A stretch of DNA of 64,000 bases from contig CANLUC010000001.1 of assembly GCA_947494195.1 (NCBI GenBank), positions 620,001-684,000 on the forward strand. Direction: 5' to 3'. The position numbers were made by a program, and so were the translations under genes. Below, in pieces: positions 46,400 through 54,796 of the stretch (within the stretch, counting starts at the first letter, position 1; the number at the start of each line of letters is the position of its first letter). The notes under the pieces are model-generated. The model worked only from the letters and a program-made list of their open reading frames with translations, was not told the DNA's origin and made no database searches. The DNA is from an uncultured Nesterenkonia sp. Lineage in GTDB: Bacteria; Actinomycetota; Actinomycetes; Actinomycetales; Micrococcaceae.

Positions 46400-47207
46400 G
46401 GAGGAACTCCTTGAGCAGGCTGGCGGTGGCTTCTGGGGCTTCGGCGGGGGCCTGGTGCGCCACGCCGTCGAGCACGGCGGTGGTGGCCAGACCGGCGCCG
46501 GCGATGTCCTGGACCGCGGACGGCGGTGCCACCGGATCCTGGGCCCCACTGATCACCAGCAGCGGGCGGGCGATCCCGTCCAACTCGGCCGTGAGGTCAT
46601 AGCGTCCGAGCGCGCGGCAGGCCTGAGCGTAGGAATGCCGGTCCGTATGCTGCAGCGAGTTCAGCAGCGAGGTGACCATAGCGGGATTCTTCGCCATGAA
46701 CCCCGGCGCGAACCACCGCTGCGCCGAGCCCTCGACCATCGTGGGGGTGCCCGCACTGCTGACCAGCTCCGCCCGCTCGGCCCACATCTGGGGATCACCG
46801 ATCTTCGCCGCGGTGCACAGCGCCACCAGTCGAGTGAACCTCGTGCTGGGTCGCAGGGACAGCATCAGGCTCACGGTGCCGGCGATGGAGACCCCGGCCG
46901 CGTAGACCGGGAGGTCGTCCGGCAGGCCGTGAGTGGCGTGGAGATCGGCCACGAGCGACTCGACCGCGTCAGCGATGTCGGAGATCTCGAACCGCTCGGT
47001 GAACGGCGCCGCGTCTCCGTGTCCGGGCAGGTCCCAGCCGATCACGGTGAATCGCTGCTCGAGGTGCGGCAGGGTCGAGCCCCAGAGGACCGAGACACTG
47101 GTGCCCAGGGATGGACCGAGCACGAGCACGGGACGGCTGCCGGTGCGCAGATCATCCGGCGAACCGGTGAGCAGCTGCGGGGTGAGAGTGAGGACTGGTT
47201 CAGACAT
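46392..47207 (-). CDS. pcaD: 3-oxoadipate enol-lactonase
   Basis: 271 residues, alpha/beta hydrolase. DLPGHGDAAPFTERFEISDIA, the nucleophile elbow AAGVSIAGTVSL (GxSxA rather than GxSxG), and a C-terminal VISGAQDPVAPP acidic block and GVAHQAPAEAPE catalytic His. It hydrolyses 3-oxoadipate enol-lactone to 3-oxoadipate. It overlaps both pcaB (8 bp) and pcaC (8 bp). The Ala in the elbow is unusual but seen in the superfamily. Confidence 0.9.
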   Translation of the reverse strand: MSEPVLTLTPQLLTGSPDDLRTGSRPVLVLGPSLGTSVSVLWGSTLPHLEQRFTVIGWDLPGHGDAAPFTERFEISDIADAVESLVADLHATHGLPDDLPVYAAGVSIAGTVSLMLSLRPSTRFTRLVALCTAAKIGDPQMWAERAELVSSAGTPTMVEGSAQRWFAPGFMAKNPAMVTSLLNSLQHTDRHSYAQACRALGRYDLTAELDGIARPLLVISGAQDPVAPPSAVQDIAGAGLATTAVLDGVAHQAPAEAPEATASLLKEFLHD

Positions 47208-48615
47208 GGTCGGCGGCTCCTTCTGCTGGTGCGTGGGTCTCGGCTGCGCCGGAGACCTCGCGAAAATCTGCGACGGCGGTGGCGATGAACTCGTGGGCAC
47301 GGCCAAGATACCCCGTGGGGTCCAGCAGCTCATCCAGCCCGTCGGTGCTCAGTTCGTGAGCCTGGAGCTGCTCCTGGAGCAGGCTGCGCAGGGGCAGACC
47401 GTGAACGGCGCTGCGCTTGAGCAGCTGCTGAAGGGCCTCTTTTCCCCCGGGGAAGGTGTCGCTCAGCCGTGCGAGCACACGCTCGCTGAGGACCGCGTCG
47501 CCGCTGAGGGCAAGGTTCGTCCGCATAGACTCGGGGCGCACCTGGAGTCCCTCGAACAGTTCGGCCGCCCGGGCCGACGCGCCGCCGGTGAGTCGCACGA
47601 GTTCGGTGAGGCTGGGCCACTCGGCGTGCCATCCGCCGGCCGGCCGCTCGTCCTCGGCAGCCGTGGCTGCGGCGTACACCGTGCTCAGCTGACCGGGGCC
47701 CGCGAGCGCCGCCGAACGGATCAGGGTGGAGAGCACCGGGTTCTGCTTCTGGGGCATGGCTGAGGATCCGCCACGACCAGCCGCCTGGGGTTCGCGCACT
47801 TCGGCGATCTCGGGCCGCTGCAGGGTCAACACGTCCCCTGCCGCCTTGCCCAGCTGCGCCAGCACTCCGGCCAGGGCGGAGGAGATCTCCAGGATGGCCT
47901 GGCGCTGGGTATGCCAGGGCCGGCGCATGGGCGCCAGACCCAGCCGGGCGGCGAGGGCTGCAGTCATCGCGCTGGTCTTCTCGGCGCCGAAGGCGTCCTG
48001 CAGGGAGGCTTGGGTGCCCGCGGCGCCGCCCCACTGCAGCGGCAGCCGCTCGGTTGCACTCTCCAGACGCTGCAGGGAGAGGGTCAGTCCGTCGAGCCAT
48101 CCCGCGGTGCGCAGACCGAAGCTGGTGGGGAGGGCGTGCTGGGTGAGGGAGCGCGCCACACATAGCGTCTCGCGGTGCTCCTGGCTGAGCCTGCTCAGCG
48201 CGTCTCCGGCGCGGCGCAGATCCCTGCCGATCCCCCGGGCGGCCTCATGGACCAGGAGTATGAGTGCCGTGTCCAGGATGTCCTGGCTGGTGGCGCCGCG
48301 GTGCAGCGCGGCATCGGAGTCGCCCCGCTGCTTCAGCAGGGCGCGGACGGCGGCAAGCATCGGGATCACCGGGTTGCCCCCGCCGGGACTGGATGCGGCG
48401 ATCTCCTGCGTGCTCAGGCCGGCGCGCGCCGGAGCGTCGCTGATCCGCTGGATGGCCGCCGCGCTGGCGGGCTCGGCTTCATCGGCCTCGACGAGGATCT
48501 GCGCCCAGGCGGCCTCCACGCGCAGCATCGCCTTCAGGACAGCGTCCTCGGACATCAGCTGCGCGGTCGAAGTGCCGGCCCATACAGGGGCGAGGAGTCC
48601 GAAGGGTCCGGTCAT
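47200..48615 (-). CDS. pcaB: 3-carboxy-cis,cis-muconate cycloisomerase
   Basis: 471 residues, fumarase/aspartase superfamily. It has GGGNPVIPML, HRGATSQDILDTAL (catalytic His) and the superfamily signature GSSAMPQKQNPVLS. It lactonises 3-carboxymuconate. ATG 48615 is chosen; the frame continues to 48975 only through pcaG sequence. It lies 23 nt downstream of pcaG and overlaps pcaD. Confidence 0.94.
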   Translation of the reverse strand: MTGPFGLLAPVWAGTSTAQLMSEDAVLKAMLRVEAAWAQILVEADEAEPASAAAIQRISDAPARAGLSTQEIAASSPGGGNPVIPMLAAVRALLKQRGDSDAALHRGATSQDILDTALILLVHEAARGIGRDLRRAGDALSRLSQEHRETLCVARSLTQHALPTSFGLRTAGWLDGLTLSLQRLESATERLPLQWGGAAGTQASLQDAFGAEKTSAMTAALAARLGLAPMRRPWHTQRQAILEISSALAGVLAQLGKAAGDVLTLQRPEIAEVREPQAAGRGGSSAMPQKQNPVLSTLIRSAALAGPGQLSTVYAAATAAEDERPAGGWHAEWPSLTELVRLTGGASARAAELFEGLQVRPESMRTNLALSGDAVLSERVLARLSDTFPGGKEALQQLLKRSAVHGLPLRSLLQEQLQAHELSTDGLDELLDPTGYLGRAHEFIATAVADFREVSGAAETHAPAEGAADHV

Positions 48616-48638
48616 GACTGGGGGCACGCTCCTGTCGG

Positions 48639-49220
48639 TCAGCCCAGCGGGCCGGTGAATTGCGGGGTGTTGGGATAGGTCAGGAAGACGGTCTCGAGAG
48701 CTCCCTGCAGATGGATGTCGAAGCGCAGGCCGCCGTCGGAGTCGCGGGTGGCCAGAAGGGTCCCGCGGCGCTCTTCGGGCACGGAGCTCAGCAGCCGATC
48801 CTGGTCCCCCGCCTCGGCGGGCTCGGGGAGGTAGGCGCGGGTGAACAGCCGGTCCATGAGCCCGCGGGCGAAGACCGTCAGCAGGAAGTACGGGGCGACG
48901 CCCGCTCCAGTGCTGCCGGGCTCCACTGTGGTGAAGGAGTACTGACCGCTGGGATCCACCGCCGCCCGGCCCCACCCGGTGAAGGTGTAGCCGTCACGGT
49001 GCAGCGAACCCTGCTCCTGGGAGATGGCCCCATGCTGGTCGGGCTGCCAGAGCTCCACGACGGCATCCGGGACGGGCACGCCGTCGCCGTCGTACACGGT
49101 GCCGTGGAGTCGGACGGCATCCGGATGCGTGCGGTCCACCAGGTCTTCACCGCCGGCGAAGGCCAGCCCGAAGGCGAAGAAGGGGCCTACGGTCTGGCCT
49201 GGGGTTGGGGTCAGTTTCAT
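48639..49220 (-). CDS. pcaG: Protocatechuate 3,4-dioxygenase, alpha subunit
   Basis: 193 residues. Intradiol dioxygenase fold: TPGQTVGPFFAFGLAF at the start and VPDAVVELWQPDQHG. As usual for PcaG the Fe ligands are not all kept; the active site is made with PcaH. ATG 49220 is used; TTG 49226 in the same frame overlaps the pcaH stop. Complex (alpha-beta)n in the cytosol. Confidence 0.95.
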   Translation of the reverse strand: MKLTPTPGQTVGPFFAFGLAFAGGEDLVDRTHPDAVRLHGTVYDGDGVPVPDAVVELWQPDQHGAISQEQGSLHRDGYTFTGWGRAAVDPSGQYSFTTVEPGSTGAGVAPYFLLTVFARGLMDRLFTRAYLPEPAEAGDQDRLLSSVPEERRGTLLATRDSDGGLRFDIHLQGALETVFLTYPNTPQFTGPLG

Positions 49221-49222
49221 GC

Positions 49223-50020
49223 TCAATGCTCCTCATCCTCTTCGGCCCAGGTGCGGTTGCTCCCGGAGAGCACGATGTTCCAACGGTAGCCGGTGTTCCA
49301 TTCATGTTGGGAGACCGAGTGGTCGTAGGTGGCGACCAGGCGATCCCGGGCGGCCTGGTCAGTGATGGATTGGTAGATCGGGTCCAGATCGAAGATCGGG
49401 TCCCCGGGGAAGTACATCTGGGTCACGATGCGCTGGGTGAAGTCGGTGCCGAAGAGTGAGAAGTGGATATGCGCCGAGCGCCACGCGTTGTGGTGGTTCT
49501 TCCACGGATACGGCGCGGGTTTGATCGTGGTGAAGCTGTACTCTCCGTTGGGCCCGGTGAGGGCGCGCCCCGCCCCGGTGAAGTTCGGGTCCAGCGGCGC
49601 GGGGTGCTGGTCGCGCTTATGTATATATCGTCCGGCGGCGTTGGCCTGCCAGACCTCCACGAGCTGGCCGGCCACGGGTCGACCATCGCCGTCAAGGACC
49701 CGTCCGGTCACGATGATCCGTTCTCCGATGGGCTCGCCATTGTGCTGGATGGTCAGATCGGCCTCGAGCGGCGAGACGTCGCGGTGACCGAAGGCCGGGC
49801 TGTGCAGCTCGATATCCTCCGGGTCGGTGTGATGCAGCGACTTCGTCGGGTGGCGCAGCAGCGAGCTGCGGTAGGGCGGAAAGTTCAGCCGGGCGTTGGT
49901 CTCCTCGACCCCTCCGGCATCCCGCTGAGTCCGGTAGTCCTGGTGGATGGCGGAGATCTCCGCATCGATCTCCGCCTGGGAGGTCACGGCGGCGTCCGGG
50001 TTCGTGGTCTTCTCAGCCAT
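49223..50020 (-). CDS. pcaH: Protocatechuate 3,4-dioxygenase, beta subunit
   Basis: 265 residues. Fe(III) ligands match the family: Tyr in NAAGRYIHKRD, Tyr in KPAPYPWKNHHNAW, and the His pair in WRSAHIHFSLFG. It cleaves protocatechuate between the hydroxyls to give 3-carboxymuconate. ATG 50020 is the start. The 143-nt gap to the iclR gene upstream holds a possible promoter (TATGTG, 50056-50051) and a site related to the iclR operator (50123-50132), so the pca operon likely has its own regulated promoter. Confidence 0.96.
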   Translation of the reverse strand: MAEKTTNPDAAVTSQAEIDAEISAIHQDYRTQRDAGGVEETNARLNFPPYRSSLLRHPTKSLHHTDPEDIELHSPAFGHRDVSPLEADLTIQHNGEPIGERIIVTGRVLDGDGRPVAGQLVEVWQANAAGRYIHKRDQHPAPLDPNFTGAGRALTGPNGEYSFTTIKPAPYPWKNHHNAWRSAHIHFSLFGTDFTQRIVTQMYFPGDPIFDLDPIYQSITDQAARDRLVATYDHSVSQHEWNTGYRWNIVLSGSNRTWAEEDEEH

Positions 50021-50122
50021 GGGACTCTCGCTCCTTGCTGGGTCCGGCAGCACATAGGCGCCGAAGTGTGATCTGATTCTCACCCAGTGTGCGGTCCAGC
50101 AATGACCCACGCCACAGCATTG

Positions 50123-50132
50123 CCGTTGAATG
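50123..50132 (-). promoter_or_regulatory. CATTCAACGG site upstream of pcaH (IclR-site candidate)
   Basis: Reads CATTCAACGG on the minus strand, about 103 nt upstream of the pcaH start. It matches CATTCAATGG in the pobA promoter (51841-51850) at 9 of 10 positions and CGCTCAACGG in the iclR intergenic repeat at 8 of 10. Confidence 0.4.
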
Positions 50133-50163
50133 GCTCGGTGTCCCGTCGCTCAGCCCTCACCAT

Positions 50164-50907
50164 TCAGTGCTCCATGCCCTCGATCGCGCGGCTGATCCCA
50201 CGCCCCGCCGTCTGCAGCGCCATCAGGAACTGCGGGATCTCCGGTGAATCACGCGGCACCACCACGGTCAGCGCCGCCATGGCATATCCCTTGGCGTCGA
50301 GCACCGGCACCGAGACCCCGGCGGTCTCCTCGTTGATCACGCCGGCCAACAGCGCGTGACCGCGGGTCCGCGCCTCGGCCAGTTCTCGACGCAGCTCCGG
50401 ACGCGTCTGGGTGATCAGCTCCTGTCGCGCGGCCCACCACTTCTCCACCACATGCGCGGGCGAATGGGCGAGCAGCACGTGCCCCATCGAGGTCAGGTGC
50501 GCGGGCATCGTGGTCGCCACCTCGGCGGGGTTGGCCACCGCCCCATGGCGGGAAAGCCGCTCCACGATGAGCACCCCCTGCTCGTCGAGGACCGCCAGCT
50601 GGGTGGTCTGGCGCACCACCGCGTTGACATCATGCATGAAGGGAAGCGCGGCGGCGCGCAGCGTGCGATTGATCGGGGCGCCCTGCGCGATCTCCCAGAG
50701 TCGCCGACCCAGCACCAGCTCCCCGGAGGCGGAGCTGCCGAGCAGCCCCATGCTCCGCATCTGCCGCACCAGACGGTAGCCCGTGGTCTTGGGCAGACCC
50801 GCTGCCGCGATGAGCTCACCGGCGGGAAGGCTGGGTCGGGTCTCGAGCACTGCCAGCAGCCGCATCGCACGGTCCAGCACCGCGTCACCACTGGGCGAAT
50901 TTGCCAT
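50164..50907 (-). CDS. IclR-family regulator (pca-side)
   Basis: 247 residues. N-terminal winged helix (about 7-70; LPKTTGYRLVRQMRSMGLL) and a C-terminal ligand domain (about 85-245; GHVLLAHSPAHVVEKWW, GVINEETAGVSVPVLDAKGYAMAAL). It lies just upstream of pcaH, as PcaR/PcaU-type activators do, and likely responds to protocatechuate or 3-oxoadipate. ATG 50907 is 6 nt after a TAGGCT box (50919-50914). The first eight residues are identical to those of the divergent IclR protein. Confidence 0.9.
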   Translation of the reverse strand: MANSPSGDAVLDRAMRLLAVLETRPSLPAGELIAAAGLPKTTGYRLVRQMRSMGLLGSSASGELVLGRRLWEIAQGAPINRTLRAAALPFMHDVNAVVRQTTQLAVLDEQGVLIVERLSRHGAVANPAEVATTMPAHLTSMGHVLLAHSPAHVVEKWWAARQELITQTRPELRRELAEARTRGHALLAGVINEETAGVSVPVLDAKGYAMAALTVVVPRDSPEIPQFLMALQTAGRGISRAIEGMEH

Positions 50908-50936
50908 AAGGCCAGCCTAGTCGGCACCCGCTCCCG

Positions 50937-51010
50937 CGTTGAGCGGCGGAATCTCCCAGCATCTGGGGCCTTCTGGCCAGTCATATGATCGGAGAATCCG
51001 CCGCTCAACG
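50937..51010. promoter_or_regulatory. Long-spaced 20-bp inverted repeat between divergent iclR genes
   Basis: Arms at 50937-50956 and 50991-51010 match as inverted repeats at 19 of 20 positions (13-bp perfect core GTTGAGCGGCGGA/TCCGCCGCTCAAC) with a 34-nt spacer. The left arm overlaps the -35 region of the minus-strand iclR, the right arm is 30 nt upstream of the -10 of the plus-strand iclR. The site fits joint autoregulation by one or both IclR proteins. Confidence 0.6.
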
Positions 51011-51053
51011 GGATGGGAGGGGCTGCGGCATGCTGAGAGCTAGCATGTGATCC

Positions 51054-51803
51054 ATGGCAAACTCCCCCAGCGGCGACTCGGTCCTCGCCCGGCTCGACCG
51101 GGTGCTCTCGACGTTCTCCGCCGCGGACAGCCTGCTCAGCGCGGCAGAGATCTCACGACGCTCCGGCCTGCCTCCGGCGACGGCGCATCGCCTGTGCCGG
51201 GACATGGTCGAGCTCGGATGGCTGGAGTCGCTGCCCGCGGGTTACATGGTCGGCACACGGCTCTGGGAGATGACGAACCGGTCTGCCCCCACGATGCGTC
51301 TTGCCGTTCGGGCCAGGCCATATCTCTCCGACGTGCATGCGGTGATGGGCCAGCACGTGCAGCTCGGCGTCGTCGAGGGCCACGAGGTGCTGTTCGTGGA
51401 CCGACTCTCCGCCCGAGAGGCCCCCCGCATCCACGGCGGAGTGGCCGGTCGCCTGCCGCTTCATGTCTCCGCCACTGGAATCGTGCTGCTCGCCCACGCC
51501 TCGACGGAGTTTCGCGAGTTCTACCGCACCCATCACGCTGAGAAGAGCCCCGCGGGCACTCAGATGATCGCCGAGGACCGCCTTGAGCAGGTCCGCCAGC
51601 AGGGGTACTGCGCCCAGACCGGCGTGATCGAGCCGCAGGTGACCGGGGTGGCGGTGCCGATCCGCCAGCGCGGCCGCTCAGTGGTGGCCGCTCTGGGGGT
51701 GGTGACCGACGACGACGACGTCGCCCGTCGTCCCGCGCCCTGGGTACAGATGCTGCAGATCGCAGCGCGGGGCATCCAGCGCGAGGTCGGCAGCAACGCC
51801 TGA
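51054..51803 (+). CDS. IclR-family regulator (pob-side)
   Basis: 249 residues. Winged helix (about 7-70; LPPATAHRLCRDMVELGWL) and ligand domain (GRLPLHVSATGIVLLAHAST, GVIEPQVTGVAVPIRQRGRS). It faces pobA, which starts 131 nt downstream, so it may be the PobR-like activator of 4-hydroxybenzoate oxidation. ATG 51054 is 7 nt after TAGCAT (51041-51046). It shares MANSPSGD and little else at the N-terminus with its divergent neighbour. Confidence 0.9.
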   Translation: MANSPSGDSVLARLDRVLSTFSAADSLLSAAEISRRSGLPPATAHRLCRDMVELGWLESLPAGYMVGTRLWEMTNRSAPTMRLAVRARPYLSDVHAVMGQHVQLGVVEGHEVLFVDRLSAREAPRIHGGVAGRLPLHVSATGIVLLAHASTEFREFYRTHHAEKSPAGTQMIAEDRLEQVRQQGYCAQTGVIEPQVTGVAVPIRQRGRSVVAALGVVTDDDDVARRPAPWVQMLQIAARGIQREVGSNA

Positions 51804-51840
51804 CCCCCGTTGCCCGCTGCACCCCGTCTCCTTGGTCTCG

Positions 51841-51850
51841 CATTCAATGG
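51841..51850 (+). promoter_or_regulatory. CATTCAATGG site in the pobA promoter (IclR-site candidate)
   Basis: Located just upstream of a possible -10 (TAAGCT, 51873-51878), next to or over the -35 position, as expected for a class II activator site. The overlapping GCAT-8 nt-ATGC gives it inverted symmetry. Confidence 0.4.
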
Positions 51851-51934
51851 GATGCTTGTGGCGCCGGACACATAAGCTGAGCAGACTGAGGCTCATGCGG
51901 CTCGGAACGAGCGGCCGACGTGAGAAGGAGCGAT

Positions 51935-53152
51935 ATGACCGAGCACAGGACGCGGGTCGATGTGGGGATCGTGGGTGGAGGTCCCGCCGGGCTGATGACC
52001 GCACTGCTGCTGAAGCGTCGCGGCATCAGCGCCGCGGTCATCGAGACCCGCACCCAGGAACAGATCCGCCACACCCAGCGCGCCGGGATACTCGAGGCTC
52101 CCACGGTGAACATGCTCGTCGAGGCCGATGTAGGCTCCCGGGTGCTCACCGATGGCCATGAGCACCAGGGCACGGTGCTCAGCTTCGACGGCATCCAACG
52201 ACGCATCGATTTCCAAGCACTGGTGGGCCGATCGGTGTGGCTCTACCCGCAGAATGAGGTCTTCCACGATCTGGCCACGGCCTGGCAGCGAGAAGGCGGA
52301 GAGATCCACTGGGCCGTCACCGAGACCACGGTGGAGGGAATCGACACTGCTGCTCCACGAATCACCTTCACCGACGCACAGGGGCAGGGCCGCAGCATCG
52401 AGGCCGACCTGATCGTCGGCACCGACGGCTCGCGGTCGATGTGCCGCAAGCTCATCCCTGAAGACGTCCGCACGGATCATTTCATCTCCTACCCCTTCGC
52501 CTGGTTCGGGATCCTCTGCGAGGCGCCGCCCACCGCACCGGAACTGATCTACGCGAACTCCGAGATCGGCTTCGCGCTGATCTCCCAGCGCAACGAGTCC
52601 GTCCAGCGGATGTACTTCCAGTGTGATCCGGACACCGATCCGGAGGAATGGACCGAGGAGGCGATCTTCGACCACATCCAGCAGGTCCTCGGAGTCGACG
52701 GGGAGGTCCAGCTCAAACGCGGTTCGATCATCGAGAAGACCGTGCTCCCCTTCAGGTCCTATGTCTGCGACCCGCTGAGCCACGGCCGACTCGTGCTCGC
52801 CGGCGATGCCGGCCATACCGTGCCGCCCACCGGCGCCAAGGGCCTGAATCTCGCCTTCTCCGACGTGCGCGCGCTGGTGCCCCGAGTCGCGGAGTTCTTC
52901 ACAGAGCTGCGCGGACAGACCTCATCCGCTGTGGTCGAGACTCCGGAGCCGCTGCGTCGGTACTCCCGGACTGCCCTGGACAGGGTCTGGAAGGCGCAGA
53001 ACTTCTCCTACTGGGCCACCAACCTGCTGCATCGGCAGCCCGAGGAGAACCCGTTCACGCATAAGCGCCGGCGCGGCGAGTTCGACGCGATCACCGAGTC
53101 TGTCCACGGACAGGCCTATTTCGCCGATTCCTACACCGGCTGGAGTGACTGA
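51935..53152 (+). CDS. pobA: 4-hydroxybenzoate 3-monooxygenase
   Basis: 405 residues. FAD loop GIVGGGPAGLMTALLL, RHTQRAGILE (substrate/FAD), the DG motif IVGTDGSRSMCRK and the second FAD block LVLAGDAGHTVPPTGAKGLN. It hydroxylates 4-hydroxybenzoate to protocatechuate with NADPH or NADH, feeding the pca genes. ATG 51935 with GAGAAGGAG upstream is chosen over a frame start at 51920. Confidence 0.96.
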   Translation: MTEHRTRVDVGIVGGGPAGLMTALLLKRRGISAAVIETRTQEQIRHTQRAGILEAPTVNMLVEADVGSRVLTDGHEHQGTVLSFDGIQRRIDFQALVGRSVWLYPQNEVFHDLATAWQREGGEIHWAVTETTVEGIDTAAPRITFTDAQGQGRSIEADLIVGTDGSRSMCRKLIPEDVRTDHFISYPFAWFGILCEAPPTAPELIYANSEIGFALISQRNESVQRMYFQCDPDTDPEEWTEEAIFDHIQQVLGVDGEVQLKRGSIIEKTVLPFRSYVCDPLSHGRLVLAGDAGHTVPPTGAKGLNLAFSDVRALVPRVAEFFTELRGQTSSAVVETPEPLRRYSRTALDRVWKAQNFSYWATNLLHRQPEENPFTHKRRRGEFDAITESVHGQAYFADSYTGWSD

Positions 53153-53240
53153 CCCCCGACGCCAGACCGCAGCTGTGCAGCCTGCGTCCGATGCACCAGC
53201 AGAGACCGCCGAAGCATTCAACCAGAACAAGGAGAGACCA

Positions 53241-54698
53241 ATGAAGCTCTTGGACCCAGAGACATGGGACGGCAAGCTCTACATCAACGGCTGGCGAGCA
53301 GGCCAGGACCCCAACTACACCGTGCTCGAGCCGGCCACCGGTGAGACGCTGGGCAGTGTGGCCACGGCGTCCCGCGACGACGTGCTGACCGCCGCGACCC
53401 AGGCCGCAGAGGCGCAGCGAGAATGGTCGGCGAAGACTCCGCGGGAACGAGCGGCGGTGCTGCGCCGGGCCGGTCAGCTCTTCGAGGAGCATGCAGAGGA
53501 GATCCAGTCCTGGATCATCCGGGAGGCGGGGTCCATCCCTCCGAAGGCTGGCCTGGAGACGATGGTCGCCGCAGACGAATGCTACGAAGCCTCGGCCCTT
53601 CCCTCACTGCCACAGGGTGATGTGCTGGCCACCAATGAGGACCGCTGGTCGCAGTCGCGTCGACTGCCGGTCGGCGTCGTCTCTGTCATCGCGCCGTTCA
53701 ACTTTCCGCTGATCCTCTCCATTCGCGCCGTGGCCCCCGCCCTGGCACTGGGCAACGCGGTGCTTCTGAAACCAGACCCGCGGACCTCGGTGGCAGGCGG
53801 CGTCGTGCTGGCCCGGGTGTTCGAAGAGGCGGGGCTGCCCACCGGATTGCTGCAGCTGCTCCCGGGCGGCCGCGAGACGGGGACCGCAGTGGTCGAAGCG
53901 CCGGAGGTCAGGGTCGTCGCCTTCACCGGTTCGACCGAAGCCGGCAGGCACATCGGCGAGGCCTGCGCCAGACTGCTCAAGCGGGCTCATCTGGAGCTCG
54001 GCGGAAACAACGCCATGATCGTGCTGCCCGATGCCGACCTGGATCGCGCAGCCTCGGCGGCTGCCTTCGGCTCCTTCATGCACCAGGGCCAGGTGTGCAT
54101 GACCACGGGTCGCCACCTGGTGCATCAAGACATCTATGAGGAGTACGTGCAGCGACTTGCGGAGAAGGCCGATGCGATCCCCGTGGGGAACCCGGCCTCC
54201 GAAGAGGTCGCGCTGGGACCGATCATCGACGAGAACCAGCTCAAGCGCATCGATTCGATCGTCCAGGAGTCCGTGCTCGGCGGAGGAAGGATCGCGGCTG
54301 GCGGCACCTATGACGGACCCTTCTACCGCCCGACGGTGCTCACCGACCTCTCCACCGACAGCCCGGCCTGGTCCGAGGAGATCTTCGGTCCGGTCGCGCC
54401 GGTGATGAAGTTCAGCACTGTCGACGAAGCCGTCGAGCTGGCCAACGCCAGTCCCTACGGACTCTCACTGTCCATCCTGGGTGAGGTCGGAGAAGCCATG
54501 AAGATCGCTGACCGCGTCCGCTCGGGGAAGGTCCACATCAACGAGCAGACCATCTCGGACGAGGCCAATGCACCCTTCGGCGGCTTCGGAGATTCCGGGA
54601 ACGGCACCCGCGTGGGCGGGCATCAGGCGAATATGGAGTCCTTCACGGAGCTGCAGTGGCTCACGCTGCGCCCGGAGATCGCACCGTATCCGTTCTAG
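53241..54698 (+). CDS. Aldehyde dehydrogenase (aromatic-aldehyde type)
   Basis: 485 residues. ALDH motifs: SVIAPFNFPLILSIRAVAPA, FTGSTEAGRHIGEAC, the general-base Glu in LELGGNNAMIVL, catalytic Cys in QGQVCMTTG, and EEIFGPVAPV. Linked to pobA (88 nt), it most likely oxidises 4-hydroxybenzaldehyde, vanillin or a similar aldehyde to the acid. AAGGAGAG precedes ATG 53241. Exact substrate is inference from context. Confidence 0.92.
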   Translation: MKLLDPETWDGKLYINGWRAGQDPNYTVLEPATGETLGSVATASRDDVLTAATQAAEAQREWSAKTPRERAAVLRRAGQLFEEHAEEIQSWIIREAGSIPPKAGLETMVAADECYEASALPSLPQGDVLATNEDRWSQSRRLPVGVVSVIAPFNFPLILSIRAVAPALALGNAVLLKPDPRTSVAGGVVLARVFEEAGLPTGLLQLLPGGRETGTAVVEAPEVRVVAFTGSTEAGRHIGEACARLLKRAHLELGGNNAMIVLPDADLDRAASAAAFGSFMHQGQVCMTTGRHLVHQDIYEEYVQRLAEKADAIPVGNPASEEVALGPIIDENQLKRIDSIVQESVLGGGRIAAGGTYDGPFYRPTVLTDLSTDSPAWSEEIFGPVAPVMKFSTVDEAVELANASPYGLSLSILGEVGEAMKIADRVRSGKVHINEQTISDEANAPFGGFGDSGNGTRVGGHQANMESFTELQWLTLRPEIAPYPF

Positions 54699-54721
54699 GC
54701 CACGCCTGCCCCACCGAATGT

Positions 54722-54768
54722 AGATGCGCAGGTGCGCGCGGCGAGGCGTCGCGCGCACCTGCGCATCT
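54722..54768. terminator. Perfect 19-bp hairpin between convergent genes
   Basis: AGATGCGCAGGTGCGCGCG and its exact complement flank a 9-nt loop, downstream of the ALDH gene and of the convergent SDR gene. Bidirectional terminator. Confidence 0.85.
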
Positions 54769-54796
54769 CTCGGTCAGACTCCTTGAGGTCCGACGC

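Noticed and set aside
48616-48975. N-terminal extension of pcaB to 591 residues
   Set aside because: The extension is pcaG in another frame; PcaB homologues begin at MTGPFGLL.
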